Shown: in pieces, positions 29,159 to 39,894 of the stretch
Position numbering within the stretch: position 1 is the stretch's first letter
Layout: every line of letters begins with the position of its first letter
Source of the DNA: Fomitopsis serialis
Lineage: Eukaryota > Basidiomycota > Agaricomycetes > Polyporales > Fomitopsidaceae
Length of the DNA stretch: 64,000 nt
NCBI RefSeq assembly: GCF_022376445.1
Contig: NW_025955079.1
Location: 61,820-125,819, forward strand
Direction: 5' to 3'
Notes under the pieces: model-generated
Databases searched by the model: none
Told to the model about the DNA's origin: nothing
Seen by the model: the letters and a program-made list of their open reading frames with translations, nothing else
Program-made: the position numbers and the translations under genes

Positions 29159-32100
29159 CTAGTGCCGGGGCTTCTTGGCGGCACGTTGCCCCTTCGTCGG
29201 AGACACGGGCTCGCCCTTGCGGCCGCGCTTCCGGATCCTCGTGCCAATGGCAGATGCATCCGACCCGGTACCTGGAGGATTCATGAGGCGCTTCGACCGC
29301 TTTGGAACTTCCTCCCACTCTTTCGCCAGTGACTTGCAAGCATACAGCAGGCGATCCTTGACGAACGCGTGATCATGCAGAGTGTTAAGTACGTGATCCG
29401 GTAAGTTATACTTATCACGGTTGCTCGACAATGACTTTTCTAAGTCATGCAGCAGCATTCCGATCGTCAGAGCGAGGGTTTGAGCTTCAACCATGCTGAT
29501 TGTCGTTCCCTTCATGCTCGTCGTTATCTTGCTCAGCCATGATTTGAAAGATCGAATTTCGGCAGCGTTGTTGTGGGCAGCGGGCGGGCAATGACTCTTC
29601 CGGTAAGACCACATGCCCCATTCCCAAGTCTTTGATGTACGCCATGACCCGGCTTGTGACTAACAGGACGCTCCCAGTCAGCAGGTACTATCCATCCACA
29701 TGACGAGCGGCCTTACCAAAGCGGGAATTCCATCCAGCAACACACAATAGTGTTTGTTTCTGGACAGTTCTCGGAGGAACTGCATGCGATCAGAAACTTC
29801 ATCCCTCATTTTTGCAGGTGCTCCGTCTTCTACAGCCTCTTCGTCCGAGACCCCATCCGAGCCCGTTGATGATGCTGGCGGTGTGGGTCCCTGGCAGTTT
29901 GACCGGCAACATCCACCGGGGCCACCAAAGACATTGCGGGAGCACCAGCCGTACCTGAAGGTCCCACCGAGGCCGTCCGTGCAGTACGGGACGACCAATT
30001 CCGGGGCAAGTCCTTCCCGAGCGGCCTACGTTTCCTGGGCGCGATCGTAAAGCTGAACCACTCTCCCGCTCCGGGATAACATAATAGGTTGCAACGCCTG
30101 GGATGGGCCGGCAGTGTTCCCATCCCGCCGACGGGGCCGGGGCACGACCCGTGGGGGTGGACATGGCGATTCTGACAACCGCTCCGGGTTACCCTGCACG
30201 GCTGTACTGCTCATGCGCTCAATTACAAGCCCCGACGTCAACCTCAACAGAGGATTTCGTGCCTTTGCATTGGAACGTGCGGCCGGACGTTGAGATGGCA
30301 TTGGACTAAAAAGGTCGGAGGCAGGAGGCACCTCGGCTCGTCCCTTGCCTTTACGATCCACCACGAGCATCGGCGGTTCGGGCGTCGACGACGAGGAGCG
30401 AAACGGCAGCCCCGCGTCTGAACCGGGGAGGATGTCCGAATGCGGACTTTGCTTTACCAGCGCGGTGTTGACCTCCCGGCTGTGTTGAACATCGTTTATG
30501 GAAGACGGTGGGCGTTCCGGCGAAGGCAGGGCGAAAGGGTTACCTTGTCGTGACGAGGAGGGGCGGGGTAGCGGGATCGCTGCCGGTGGAGGAACTGGAA
30601 GATGAGGACGATGAAGAAGACACGAGTTCTCGTCCGCTAGATCGCGTTGGACAGCGGAGTCTACGTCACTGCCCTCTGCATTTGACTGCAGTTCAGGTTC
30701 GTGCCTGTTGTCGCGCTCGTCGTCTCCATCGGATGCGTCACTGTCTTTTCCGGAGTGACGCTCGCACGCTTCGAGCCACTTGGATGTGGGCGGCGACCCT
30801 TCGGATGGGGGGACGATTGACGCCGCGGGCGGGCACTCCGGGCAGCGCGGCGGGAAGCAGTCCTCGGCTCCTCATGCTCCAGAGACACGATTTCGCTTTG
30901 ATGATTTCGGTAGGCAATGAAACGCATCACAAAGGCAAGCCTGAGGAATTAGCCCTTGTCCGCCAGTGTGCGATAAGAGAGTCAACCTCCGCCTGTTTCA
31001 GATGCGACGGTTCTTGGAGGGTGACACCATTTGGAAGGGACCCGGCCTCGAGAGCTTCTCCGGTGTCGCCTGGAGAGCGACCCAGGGGACTTTCAACTTC
31101 GGCATTTTTGTATACGCCACTGTTGCGTCGCTGTCAGTACCCAGTGATATCACGCGGATCAGATGCATACCGTAATGGAGCCGGAGAATTCTGAAATGAA
31201 CGCCTTCTTATTCCGTAGATTCTTGAAGCACTCGTCGCTGTGGTGCGGCATACCGGGGGTGTCGTCATCGTACATCTCCCAGTCAATCTTCGGCACACCC
31301 CGCTTATTCGCCCTGACATCCGCATCACTGTCTTCAGATACATCGTCGCCCGCTGAAAGCGTGAAATCGTCGATGAGCCAACCGGACAAGCCAGGAAGTG
31401 GTGGAGGTCATTCACTTACCGAACAGTTTGTGCCCGTAGTCCTTGAACAGATCTCGGAACCCGTCTGCACGTTTGTAGTCGGGGTACATGTCCTTGAATT
31501 TGACGCGACCGGCCGCGCGCTCGGCATTGGGGTCGACAAGGTCATTGCAATCAAAGCTGGTCAGAGCGCCATAATGAGCTCCAGGGACCCAATTACAAGG
31601 AAGGTATGATACGCACTCGATTACACTGGGTTTGCCTTCCAGGGATTTATAGACCCGTGCACGAACACGCGCATCCCGAAGTGCCTCCAAACGTATTTAG
31701 AAAAATCCAACATGACCGCCTCGCTCTTCCGGACGATGTTCCGGTCCTGCAATTCATGAGGTTGCCCTTCCGAATTCCACCGGACAGCCTCCTGCTTGTA
31801 TTCCCGCTGTTTCGCCCGGGGAGACTGTTGGCCAGATTTCGCAGCTCCTTTTGATACGTAGCGAGAAAGTCCTTGTCTCCGTGAGCGACCCCGGTCGCAG
31901 CTATCTTCTCGTCCAGTTCCCCGGGCATGTGCCAAGCCACACACGGTGCCAGTTCAGGCGTCGGCCGAATGCGGAGGGACGATCTTTCTTTTTCTTATTC
32001 TTCACAGGTGCGGCATTGTAAAACCACGCCCGGACAGCCTGATTATACATTATGCAATGTATCTGCGCAGCATGACAGTCAACGTACCTTTTTTCCTTCC

Positions 32101-32250
32101 TTCTTCATAGCCCTTCCCCGGTGGGCCTCCAACTTCTCGACAGCACGCGACCGGACATCTTTACGGTCATTCGAGTCACCCGCCTTCCACTCCGAGAGGA
32201 AGCTGCGCAGGATGAGGAGTTCTCCAGGTGTATAAGACGTAGCTGGCATG
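29159..32250 (-). CDS. Agaricomycete repeat-associated protein of unknown function, with frame breaks
   Basis: Starts at ATG 32250 (MPATSYTPGELLILRSFLSE). Exon 1 ends about 32089 and the next begins AVRAWFYN. Segments VAHGDKDFLATYQKELRNLA and then MLDFSKYVWRHFGMRVFV resemble a widespread uncharacterised Agaricomycete family (WFYN ... YQ.EL..L ... MWR.FGMRV) that I remember from repeat-rich loci. A long Pro/Ser-rich exon (about 30870-30030) and a final exon ending KRGRKGEPVSPTKGQRAAKK (29614-29159) follow. Two one-base frame breaks lie in the conserved part, one in or beside an AAG/A run near 31985 and one in a CCCC run near 31825, so this copy is either decayed or has sequence errors. Function unknown. 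Confidence 0.55.
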
Positions 32251-32605
32251 TTGGGTGTACAGAGCTAAGGTGACAGCTCATACGGTGCCAGCTGTACGCT
32301 GCGTCTCCCATGCGTTTGCCTCATGGAACTAGGCGCCCGGTAGCTTCTCGTCGGCTACGATGTTGCAATATCTGTGAATGGTGGCCCATGTCGAGTGTCG
32401 GATATTAGACAAACTGCCCAAACGCAGCAATTTGCATGCAGCTTTCCACAGACACCAATCACAGCATATCTCGCCGCCCGGGGGCCATGTCCGAGCAAAT
32501 CGGAGGCAGCTAGCCGAGGGTGCGGTATCCTCAAGGTGAACACGTTTCCGCACAGTCATTCCCCAAGTCTGTCGAGCGACCTTGTCCACTACCCACCTGC
32601 TGCAC
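32251..32605. promoter_or_regulatory. Divergent promoter gap before the transposase gene
   Basis: 355 bp between the start of the minus-strand gene at 32250 and the probable transposase start at 32606. It is moderately AT-richer than the genes and contains no minisatellite. Alternative upstream starts for the transposase cannot be excluded. Confidence 0.4.
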
Positions 32606-35600
32606 GATGGCGAAGCCCAGGGTAAAGCGACGATGCAGCTCACCCAAAGTTCAAGAAGTCGAGATACAACGCAAACAGACCTCAAGAGGGCTCAGGACAC
32701 GACTCGTAGTCTTACCGGACGAAGGCCCATCCACCCAAAGTCTTCATCGACACCGTCGGCACCGACCGCACGTCAATCGAAGGGCTCTGAACCGTCGCAC
32801 CGACAGCACGTCGTTCGAAGGGCCTGTGGACACCGCAGTCAACCGTCGACCCGCCCGATCGCCCTGTCGAGCCTTCCACTCCACCGCCTCTTCCGTCGGG
32901 CCCCCAGCAACCACAGCGCCGTGCCCGGGCCCCAAAGGTGCGATGAATGCACATCCGCATATCGGGAATGCGGCTAATATTTGAGTAGACCCAACCGACA
33001 TGATGACGGCTTGGCTTCCATACCGGAATGAGTACTTGGAGCACATGTACGCAGCTCACGCCTCACCAACATCCGACAATACCGGCACCGCGACATGCAC
33101 AAAATGCTTGGCTGGCTCCGCTGAGTGGAAGTGCCTCTCCTGCTTCGGCGGGCCAGTGTTCTGCGAATCCTGCTGCCTGGGGAACACGCCCGACTACCAT
33201 TCCACCGTCTGGAGCGCTGGGCGCAGACATTCTGGGCCCCTTCCTGGCTTCGCACCTTAGGCCTTCGGATTCACCTAGGTCACGAAGGCGCTCCCTGTCC
33301 GTGCGTTGACGAGCCCGACAATGAGAGTGACTGGTCGGACGACGATTCTTGCAATGAATCTGACAGTGGTGAAGAGGATGAGGAAACTCTGGGGATCCCC
33401 TTCGTGATGCGGCGGGGGTTGAGCGGGCTCCGGAAATGCATATGACGATCGTCGACACGTCCGGGTGCATTTCATTCCGTTGATGCTGCCGTTGCCCTGA
33501 GGCGGAGTCAGTTCGTGGTCAGCTCCTCCAGGCGGGCTTTACCCAGCAGCCAGCTAATGTCAAAACGTGTTTACCTTCGACGTACTGGATGACTTCCTCT
33601 CGACAATCTCGAATGCAAGACTCCGCGATGAACTATTATCGCCGACTTCGCCGGAAGACCAATCCGGCATTCCCGCATCGTGTGCCGGTAAGTCCAGCCA
33701 CCCGTGCGGACGTTCGCCTTGCTCATCACCACACTGCAGGATCGCTATGCGAATTCATGCGTGCCACCAGACAGTGGACGCTGCTCCGGGCTATGATGCA
33801 GTTCGGATTTGGTCCGAAATGGCGGGGGGAACCGGGGACGGGCGATCTTGCACTATTCTGTGCTGCCTGCCCACAGCCGGAGTGAACATTCCAGACGACT
33901 GGGACAGTGACCCGAATGCGTGAGTGACCGGGCCGTAAGCCGTGAGCAGCAATTGAACGTATGGACAGGTACATTTAGCTCGAGGCTATGTCATGGATGG
34001 TAACTTCTCGCTGAGCATATGAAGATGCGGAAGCCGGGCAACGATGTTCCGCTTATGCCCGGAAGGCGTTCATGGTGACGGATGAAGAATTGGCCCTCAT
34101 TTGAAGTCATCCACTGATATAAAAATGGTGGGTGGGTGAAGTTGTGTTGAGGGTTGTGCTGATTCAGTACAAGAAACCGACATGCAATGACCACCAAGCT
34201 ATCGCTCGGGCCAATGCTCACCGCCACAAATTACAGTCTACCGGATTGGGGCCACGGCTTGCTCACGCCACGGATGCTTCTTTCCACATGCGGTTGTCAA
34301 CTTCCAGGCCGGTGAGCGGCAGAAAAACATGGATTACACGCTGTCGGAAGCTATGAGCTACCGGTCGGACGGCATCAAGAACGCCATTGTGCTGTACGAC
34401 GTGATGTGTCAGTATGGTGTGCACCTCCCAAAACGCTTCAAGGACGGACCGCGGCTCCGGATGCCGCGGGGCCTTACACTTTACCTGGGCATCGGCTTGT
34501 TCCATGTACATGGCCACCAGTCGAAGTGCCTGCTCGAGTACGCCCCGACGTTCATGCGCGGCGCCGGACAAGTGGATGGGGAGATCGTCGAAACGATGTG
34601 GTCTCCATTGGGCAAGGTGTTCGGAAGTACTCGGACGATGGCGACGTCGCATCGGCAAGAAACTCTCGACCGTCATATGAACGACTGGAATTGGCGCAAA
34701 ATGGTGTCATTAGGTGCGGGAAGCAGATCAACTGTCCGGTGTTGCAGGTTCTCACCCCCTTCCAGTCCCAGCATTGAAGAAACGCATTGCCGCAAACCGG
34801 GTACTCCTTGAGAGCTTCCGAGAGGCGCTGGAGGATCAGGAAGCCGGGATCGAAGCCGACATCCTGGCTCAATGGATGTCAGCGGTCGCAGAAGCCCACA
34901 AAAAACGTGTGAAGGATGTGACAGTGATGGACGCATTTGAGGTTCAGGGCCAGCATGGTGAGTGGCGGGTGGCGGATATTACACCACTGATCGCTGACAT
35001 GTAGAGTAGCTCCGTCAAGGGCGGAAATACAAATCGGTCTGACCGAAAAGGAAGGGATAACAACATCATCGTCGGAGCAGCGGAGTGGATGGTTGAGGGA
35101 ATGAGGATTGAGGATGCACAGTGCGTAATTACAATCCGGCCGTCCGACATTCAATGCTCACAATCCGACAGAATTGCGCTGCAGCGGGTAGTAAGGGCCT
35201 ATGGGACCAAGACAACGGCAGAGCAGCGTTTGAACATCGCGAAACAGAGAAAACGGCTCGAACTCCGGATCGAGCGCTTCCTAAGGAAGGGGGAGGAGAT
35301 TGTGGGTACGAACGAATGGGACGACGGTCGGCAGCATACCGAGGTTATCGACGACAACGGTGACCTATCCGACTGGGAAGACATGCAGAACAACGGCCAA
35401 GCAGCCGCCGGGCCCAACGTAACAGGCAATGTCCCGGCTTCTACTCCGAAATCAAGAAAGCGAGATGGGAGGGCAGCGGAGTGGCGGCTGTTGTCACTTC
35501 CATCGTCCTACTCTGTCGACACGATCAAGACTGCGGACGTGCAGCCATATGCAAAAGCGGAACTGGAGCTACGAATCGGGCAAGCGAACGACATCTTGCA

Positions 35601-36297
35601 CCAATTGCGGATATTGCTCAGCCAAAAGTCATTTGTAATGCGTGCGAAGGTGCGCGATGCCAAGTCTCAGTCGCGGAAGACACGGGCGTGGGCGGATGTG
35701 CATGCTGTTCAGAAAGGAGTGGAACACCAGGCCCGTATGTACAGGAAGGTGCGGCATGCGATGACAGTGCTCGGAGCAACAACGTCAACACTTCGAAAGT
35801 ACCAGAAATTGGTGCCTGACGACTTGAAGGTCAGCACAGCAATCGTAGAACCGAACCAGAGGGGGCAGCGACATACCCGGCTACCCTGGATATGGACGAC
35901 GGATGTTCAAGGCGATATGAACGCAAATGAGACAATGACGGAATGTAAGCAGGTCACCGGTCGCGGTACATCTACAGAATCATGATTTTTTACAGTACAC
36001 CGTGTGCATTGGTTCCGAGCACGGTCACAGTTCGAGCGAGCCGAAGAAGAGGACAATATCCTCCGCCGGGAGCTGGATTCTGTCCGGAGATATTTTGAGT
36101 ACGAGACGAAACGGTGGGCAGATCATGCCGCCAACCGGAAGAGCGGAAAGTATCCTGGGTATGCGGAGGTGTGCCGTCACAGGCAACATATGTACAAGTG
36201 CTACAAAAGGATGCTGACACTGCCTATGGTATCATGTACCTGGGGAGATAATACAAACTGTTTCCTTATACCGTTATCGCCATCCCAATTTCCCTAA
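32606..36297 (+). pseudogene. CxC2-domain KDZ transposase, with multiple frame breaks
   Basis: All regions of a KDZ transposase can be read in order. A basic, Arg-rich N-terminus (MAKPRVKRRCSSPK) is followed by the CxC2 zinc domain (CTKCLAGSAEWKCLSC, FCESCC, then FHRLERW and LGLRIHLGHEG). Next come CRCPEAESVRGQLLQAGF and FDVLDDF, then NYYRRLRR and QWTLLRAMMQFGFG. The catalytic core has D in MDGNF (about 33997), D in LYDVMCQYGVHLP (about 34399) and E in the GEIVETMW segment (about 34591). The C-terminal region has EQRLNIAKQRKRLELRIERF, RIGQANDILHQLR and KTRAWADVHAVQ. Several one-base gaps break the frame (near 33179, 33485, 33577, 33748, 33885, 34250), mostly in short homopolymers. The last exon ends at 36297. 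Either the copy is dead or these are sequence errors. Confidence 0.85.
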
Positions 36298-36314
36298 CTC
36301 AACATGCGTCCGCC

Positions 36315-36413
36315 GCCTGATGTCCGGTGGCGGGTGTCCGGTGGCGGGTGTCCGGTGGCGGGTGTCCGGTGGCGGGTGTCCGGTGGCGGGGTCCGGTGGC
36401 GGGTGTCCGGCGG
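36315..36413 (-). repeat. 14-bp minisatellite, array 6 (inverted)
   Basis: About seven units reading TCCGGTGGCGGGTG on the plus strand, one of them shortened by a base. The array lies exactly between the convergent ends of the transposase gene (36297) and the TET/JBP gene (36519). Confidence 0.92.
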
Positions 36414-36518
36414 AGGACGCGTCCCCTTTTAATGCTGTGATGGTGCACTACCGTGGCAGAACCAAGCAGTTAACAATGTTTCGGGTCATGAAATACAGGC
36501 AAAATTGCTGATAGCTAG

Positions 36519-38125
36519 CTAGAAGTCGACCGTTAGCCAACTGGTCTTCCTAACGTTGGCCCATGTATGCACTTGGGGCCTCATGTAGTATACTACGCAT
36601 AGCCTCTCCCTATTAGAACGTGACACGGAATGAGGGAGCAGGGAACCAGAGAACAAAGCCGCGCACCGCCGGCGTACTGCAATTTGAGGCCGAGGGTCGG
36701 GAGCTCTAACACCGTGTTGTCGTCCCCCCCAATCGTTATAAGGAGATCGTACAAGTCCTTTGCCGAGATTCTGTCGACGTGGAGTGGCGTTCGGCGGTTG
36801 GTTATAACGGACATCGCGTTGAATGGATTACCCCACAAGGGGAGAACGTCCGCGATGTCGGGACAAATCCGAGTTGAGGCGAGGGCCGCATAGCCCATAG
36901 CATGCAACTCCGGATGAATTATCCGGAGCATGCCTGCAATGAGGGCGTGCTGCTCTGTCATTGCCCGCAACCAATCCCGGCCGGGAGATTGTTGATCTGA
37001 CAACGTCGAGGACACCTGTGGCGGATACGTAGTACCCTGGAGAGACAATGTTGGTCCAGCACTGCTGCTGCTCAATGCTGCGTACCTGGTGACCTTGCTG
37101 GTACCAACCCGGAGAGAAAGATATGCAGCCGGGGTCCAAGCTTTCCCATTGTCCGGTTGCCGCGAAGTTGTCCGGATGCTTCCGCCATGTTTGCGAAGGC
37201 TGCGGACGACACTTCTCGAGCATGGGATTGAGTAGGAAAGTATTTTCCCATATCTTAATCTGAGGGGTTTGTGAGTTAGCATCAATGGATACCCCGGGAA
37301 GGTACAAGGCTTGCCTTCTGCGCGGCCGTTAGGATACCAGGCAGGTACCAAAGCAGTATATGTCCCGCTGCATCGATGGCGGTGGCGGGCTGTGTGAAGA
37401 TACCGTCGCCAAGTTCAAGGGGCGGGAATTCCTTCATGGCGCGATGAAGGCGGGGCATTGTCCGGTCAGAGATTTCCGCCGGGATAGCCTCCGCATAATC
37501 CTCTGCATTCCAATCCACGAAAACTTGGCTATGCAGTGAGCTTAGGCGTGTTGCCAAGGCGTAGACCATGCTCACATCGACGAGAAAAGGCTTCAGCAAT
37601 GATGTCGACCATTTGGTGTGCCTGGCCGATCATTTCCGGACTAAAGTCGGGGTCCGGCGCGGGTGACACATTCTGCCCGGCAGTCCCAGCCGAACAAGCC
37701 AGTCTGTAATCGTACAACGTAACCATATAAGTGGATACACGCATGTCGAGATTTTCGTGCGGCATGGCGGGAGGAGACTGTGTTGATCAGGTCGGCAAGG
37801 TTCGATGAGATCTTCGGTGGGTCTGTATAGTTTGTACAACAGTCGCATGCAAAAGCTGTGGCTGGTAAATGTCTAGTAATGGTCTTACATTCCCGGAAGA
37901 TCGGGCAGATCTCCTTGTGATCAGTTCATTATGGGATCTCGGGCCGGACTCTCCGGGGGGGGGTGCATCGTTATCATGATTACGCAGTGATTGAAGTGCT
38001 GCATTAGGGCGCATCCGGGCTGCATCCGCAATGCTGAGGGTGTGCACTGGTGGTGTGTGGGATAGGAAAATGTGATTTACCAGCGGCACGAAGGAAAGGA
38101 ACACACAGACAACCGGCCGACACAT
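36519..38125 (-). CDS. TET/JBP-family 2-oxoglutarate/Fe(II) dioxygenase (5-methylcytosine oxidase type)
   Basis: Multi-exon minus-strand gene. Exons visible include about 38016-37900 (ADAARMRPNAAL), 37765-37576 (MPHENLDMRVSTYM), 37524-37313 (TAIDAAGHILLWYLPGIL), 37260-37091 (SPGWYQQGHQ) and 37020 to the end. The double-stranded beta-helix core is present: MSVITNRRTPLHVD with the iron-binding H-x-D, LYDLLITIGG, LELPTLGLKLQYAGG, a second iron ligand in SGSLLPHSVS, and RERLCVVYYMR. This is the basidiomycete TET/JBP pattern. Enzymes of this family oxidise 5-methylcytosine in DNA. One missing base near 36652-36659 separates the HxD and the distal His in the sequence as given; the frame resumes and ends at TAG 36519. 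The first exon is uncertain (possibly ATG 38125). Confidence 0.8.
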
Positions 38126-38755
38126 ATTTCCCGGAAGGAGATACCTTCCACTTGGGTCCGGCCGAGAATTGAATGGACAGCACATTTGTTATCAATTATC
38201 ACGACCGGCCGCTCGGATATCAGCGGGTTCACAAGGGGTCGGCCGGCCGGTCACAACAATGCGTCCGGACGGCGGCCCACCAGGCATAATTACAGTAGTG
38301 CAGTGTCGGCCGACCGGGTGGAGATGCATGCATTGTAGAAAACACGTCGCTGCGGCCGCAATGGGACCGTTGAAACGAGGTGTCGGCCGACCGGGCAATA
38401 GTGGTTCCCCTGAAAAGCAATCCCAATGGTGTCGATCCGCGGTCCCTCGGCCGGCCAGAATGCCATGGTTTGCCTAATGGCCGGCCGCCATGGGACCAAC
38501 GTCCTGTCCGACCGCCGGCCGACGGGGTACAGATGCATCCGGAGCACGCTCGGCCGTCAGGGTGTATATGGTGAGTTTTGACCGTCGGCCGACCTGTGAG
38601 CCCCCCAACATCTCACCGTCGGCCGACCCGCGGGGGATGACGGCACACAATGCCAATCCCAGCACACACCCTGCGAGCTCTGGTGGGCGGCCGCGACGGG
38701 AACACCATCGCGGTTCGACCCGTCGGCCCATCCGCGCGCGCCCGGATATTTTGAC
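38110..38755. repeat. Right subterminal array of GTCGGCCGAC-type motifs
   Basis: Dense scattered copies of CGGCCG/GTCGGCCGAC (for example near 38114, 38158, 38238, 38306, 38384, 38449, 38512, 38586, 38620). It mirrors the left array. Apart from the possible first exon of the TET/JBP gene no coding region was supported here. Confidence 0.7.
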
Positions 38756-38860
38756 CGTCGGCCGACCCGGACAACAACGGCGGAGTCACACCGTCGGCCG
38801 ACGTCGGGTGGCCGGGCAACTATAGGCGAATCTCACGTCGGGTGGCCGGGTAACAAACCA
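38756..38860 (-). repeat. Right terminal inverted repeat of KDZ element
   Basis: Reverse complement of the left repeat at 14661-14764, including the duplicated CCCGGCCACCCGACGT unit and the GACTCCGCCGTT segment. Mismatches are scattered, mostly single bases. Confidence 0.85.
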
Positions 38861-38880
38861 GTAGTTTGACCCCATTATGT

Positions 38881-38888
38881 GCTCTTGT
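38881..38888. repeat. Target-site duplication, right copy (GCTCTTGT)
   Basis: Second copy of the 8-bp direct repeat that flanks the transposon. The following codons continue the interrupted DUF6589 exon. Confidence 0.85.
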
Positions 38889-39885
38889 CCCGCATTGTCA
38901 CACAATCGGTTGCCGAAGGAGAGATCGGGCGCGTCTGGGAAGGGCTCAAGGTGAGTTTCATATTGATCACACCAGACTCGTCACAGTTGCAGGCTTACTG
39001 ATTCGACAACTTCAGCGAATGCTGTTCAGTTTTGCAGGTTCGTCACACCATAAATACGCAACATATCTCTTGGAGATGGTCTGCAACTTGGAGCTCGAGT
39101 CAAGCCCTGCACTCCGTGAATTCTTTCTGCGCAACTGGCTTGTCAACCCGTCTGGAAAGCAGGGCCATTACCAGGCGGGAGACCTGCTACAAGAGCATTA
39201 CAACCGTGAGCTCGAGTCGTTCATAGGACGTAACGACATACCGTGGGATTCCGACTTCATGCGCAAAGTCGTTTCACCGAATGTCATTCACTTCCTTGAC
39301 CTCAAAAATCAATGGCGAGAAGGGGTCGGGCTCAAGCCACGACGCAGCAATCATCCGGAACCACATAGCAACCCTGAGGTGAAGATCCTGCTGCAGTCGT
39401 ACAAGGACACTGATTCTGGCGCCGACCTACATCGCTTCCGTCCTGGGCGGCGCTATGGTATGCAAGCGAAGGAAACGGACACGTTCGGGCATGGCGTGGC
39501 CCAGATGCTTAATGGGAAGCTCGCAGAATTTGTTACGAAAACAACACATACTCGCTGTACTAGTAGCACATTGGCCCATGACCAAGGTGCTACTGGTACT
39601 ACTAGCCAACACGGTGGACTCGGAGAGCCTACGGACTCTGAGGCAGTCACAGGCAATGATGACGCACACGAAGGGGAGCAGTCAGAGATACCGGATGTGG
39701 CGCATGAAGCTGAAGACGAGGTATATGATGGCGAAGGTGAGGATGGTATGACAGATGGGCGAGTGGACGTCAGCGATGGAATGCATGTCATTCTCGCCGA
39801 CGAGCATATTACTATTGCAGACCTAGAGGAAGAGTATGATGATGAGGAACAAAGCGGTGATGAATACGGATACAGTAGTACCTAG
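38881..39885 (+). pseudogene. DUF6589 protein gene, 3' part
   Basis: The interrupted exon resumes as SRIVTQSVAEGEIGRVWEGLK and ends at 38950. A GTGAGT...TTCAG intron (38951-39015) follows, and the last exon (39016-39885) carries the conserved end of the family: RMLFSFAGSSHHKYATYLLE, QAGDLLQEHYNRELE and HRFRPGRRYG, then an acidic tail (EEYDDEEQSGDEYGY). The exon junctions fit the 5' half at 12391-14640 exactly, so the gene was intact before insertion. It stops 9 bp from the stop of the RecQ-like gene on the other strand. Confidence 0.85.
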
Positions 39886-39894
39886 ACCACTTAC

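Larger units (their letters stand above)
14641..38880. mobile_element. 24.2-kb KDZ-type DNA transposon with TET/JBP and eight other genes
   Basis: The element interrupts an exon of a DUF6589 gene. It is bounded by an 8-bp direct repeat, has terminal inverted repeats of about 100 bp (14661-14764 and 38756-38860), and carries GC-rich subterminal arrays of a GTCGGCCGAC-like motif on both sides. Between these lie nine genes in the order SIM-array(-), Cys6-A(+), Cys6-B(+), unknown(-), nuclease-like(-), unknown(+), unknown(-), CxC2-KDZ transposase(+), TET/JBP(-). KDZ (Kyakuja-Dileera-Zisupton) transposons linked to TET/JBP genes are known from basidiomycetes. The size and the conserved cargo layout are unusual for a DNA transposon. 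The transposase has several frame breaks, so this copy may be non-autonomous. Confidence 0.88.

Noticed and set aside
16011..36413. Regularly spaced GC-rich repeats that could suggest a CRISPR array
   Set aside because: The units are 14 bp and directly adjacent without unique spacers, in a eukaryotic genome. They are minisatellites.
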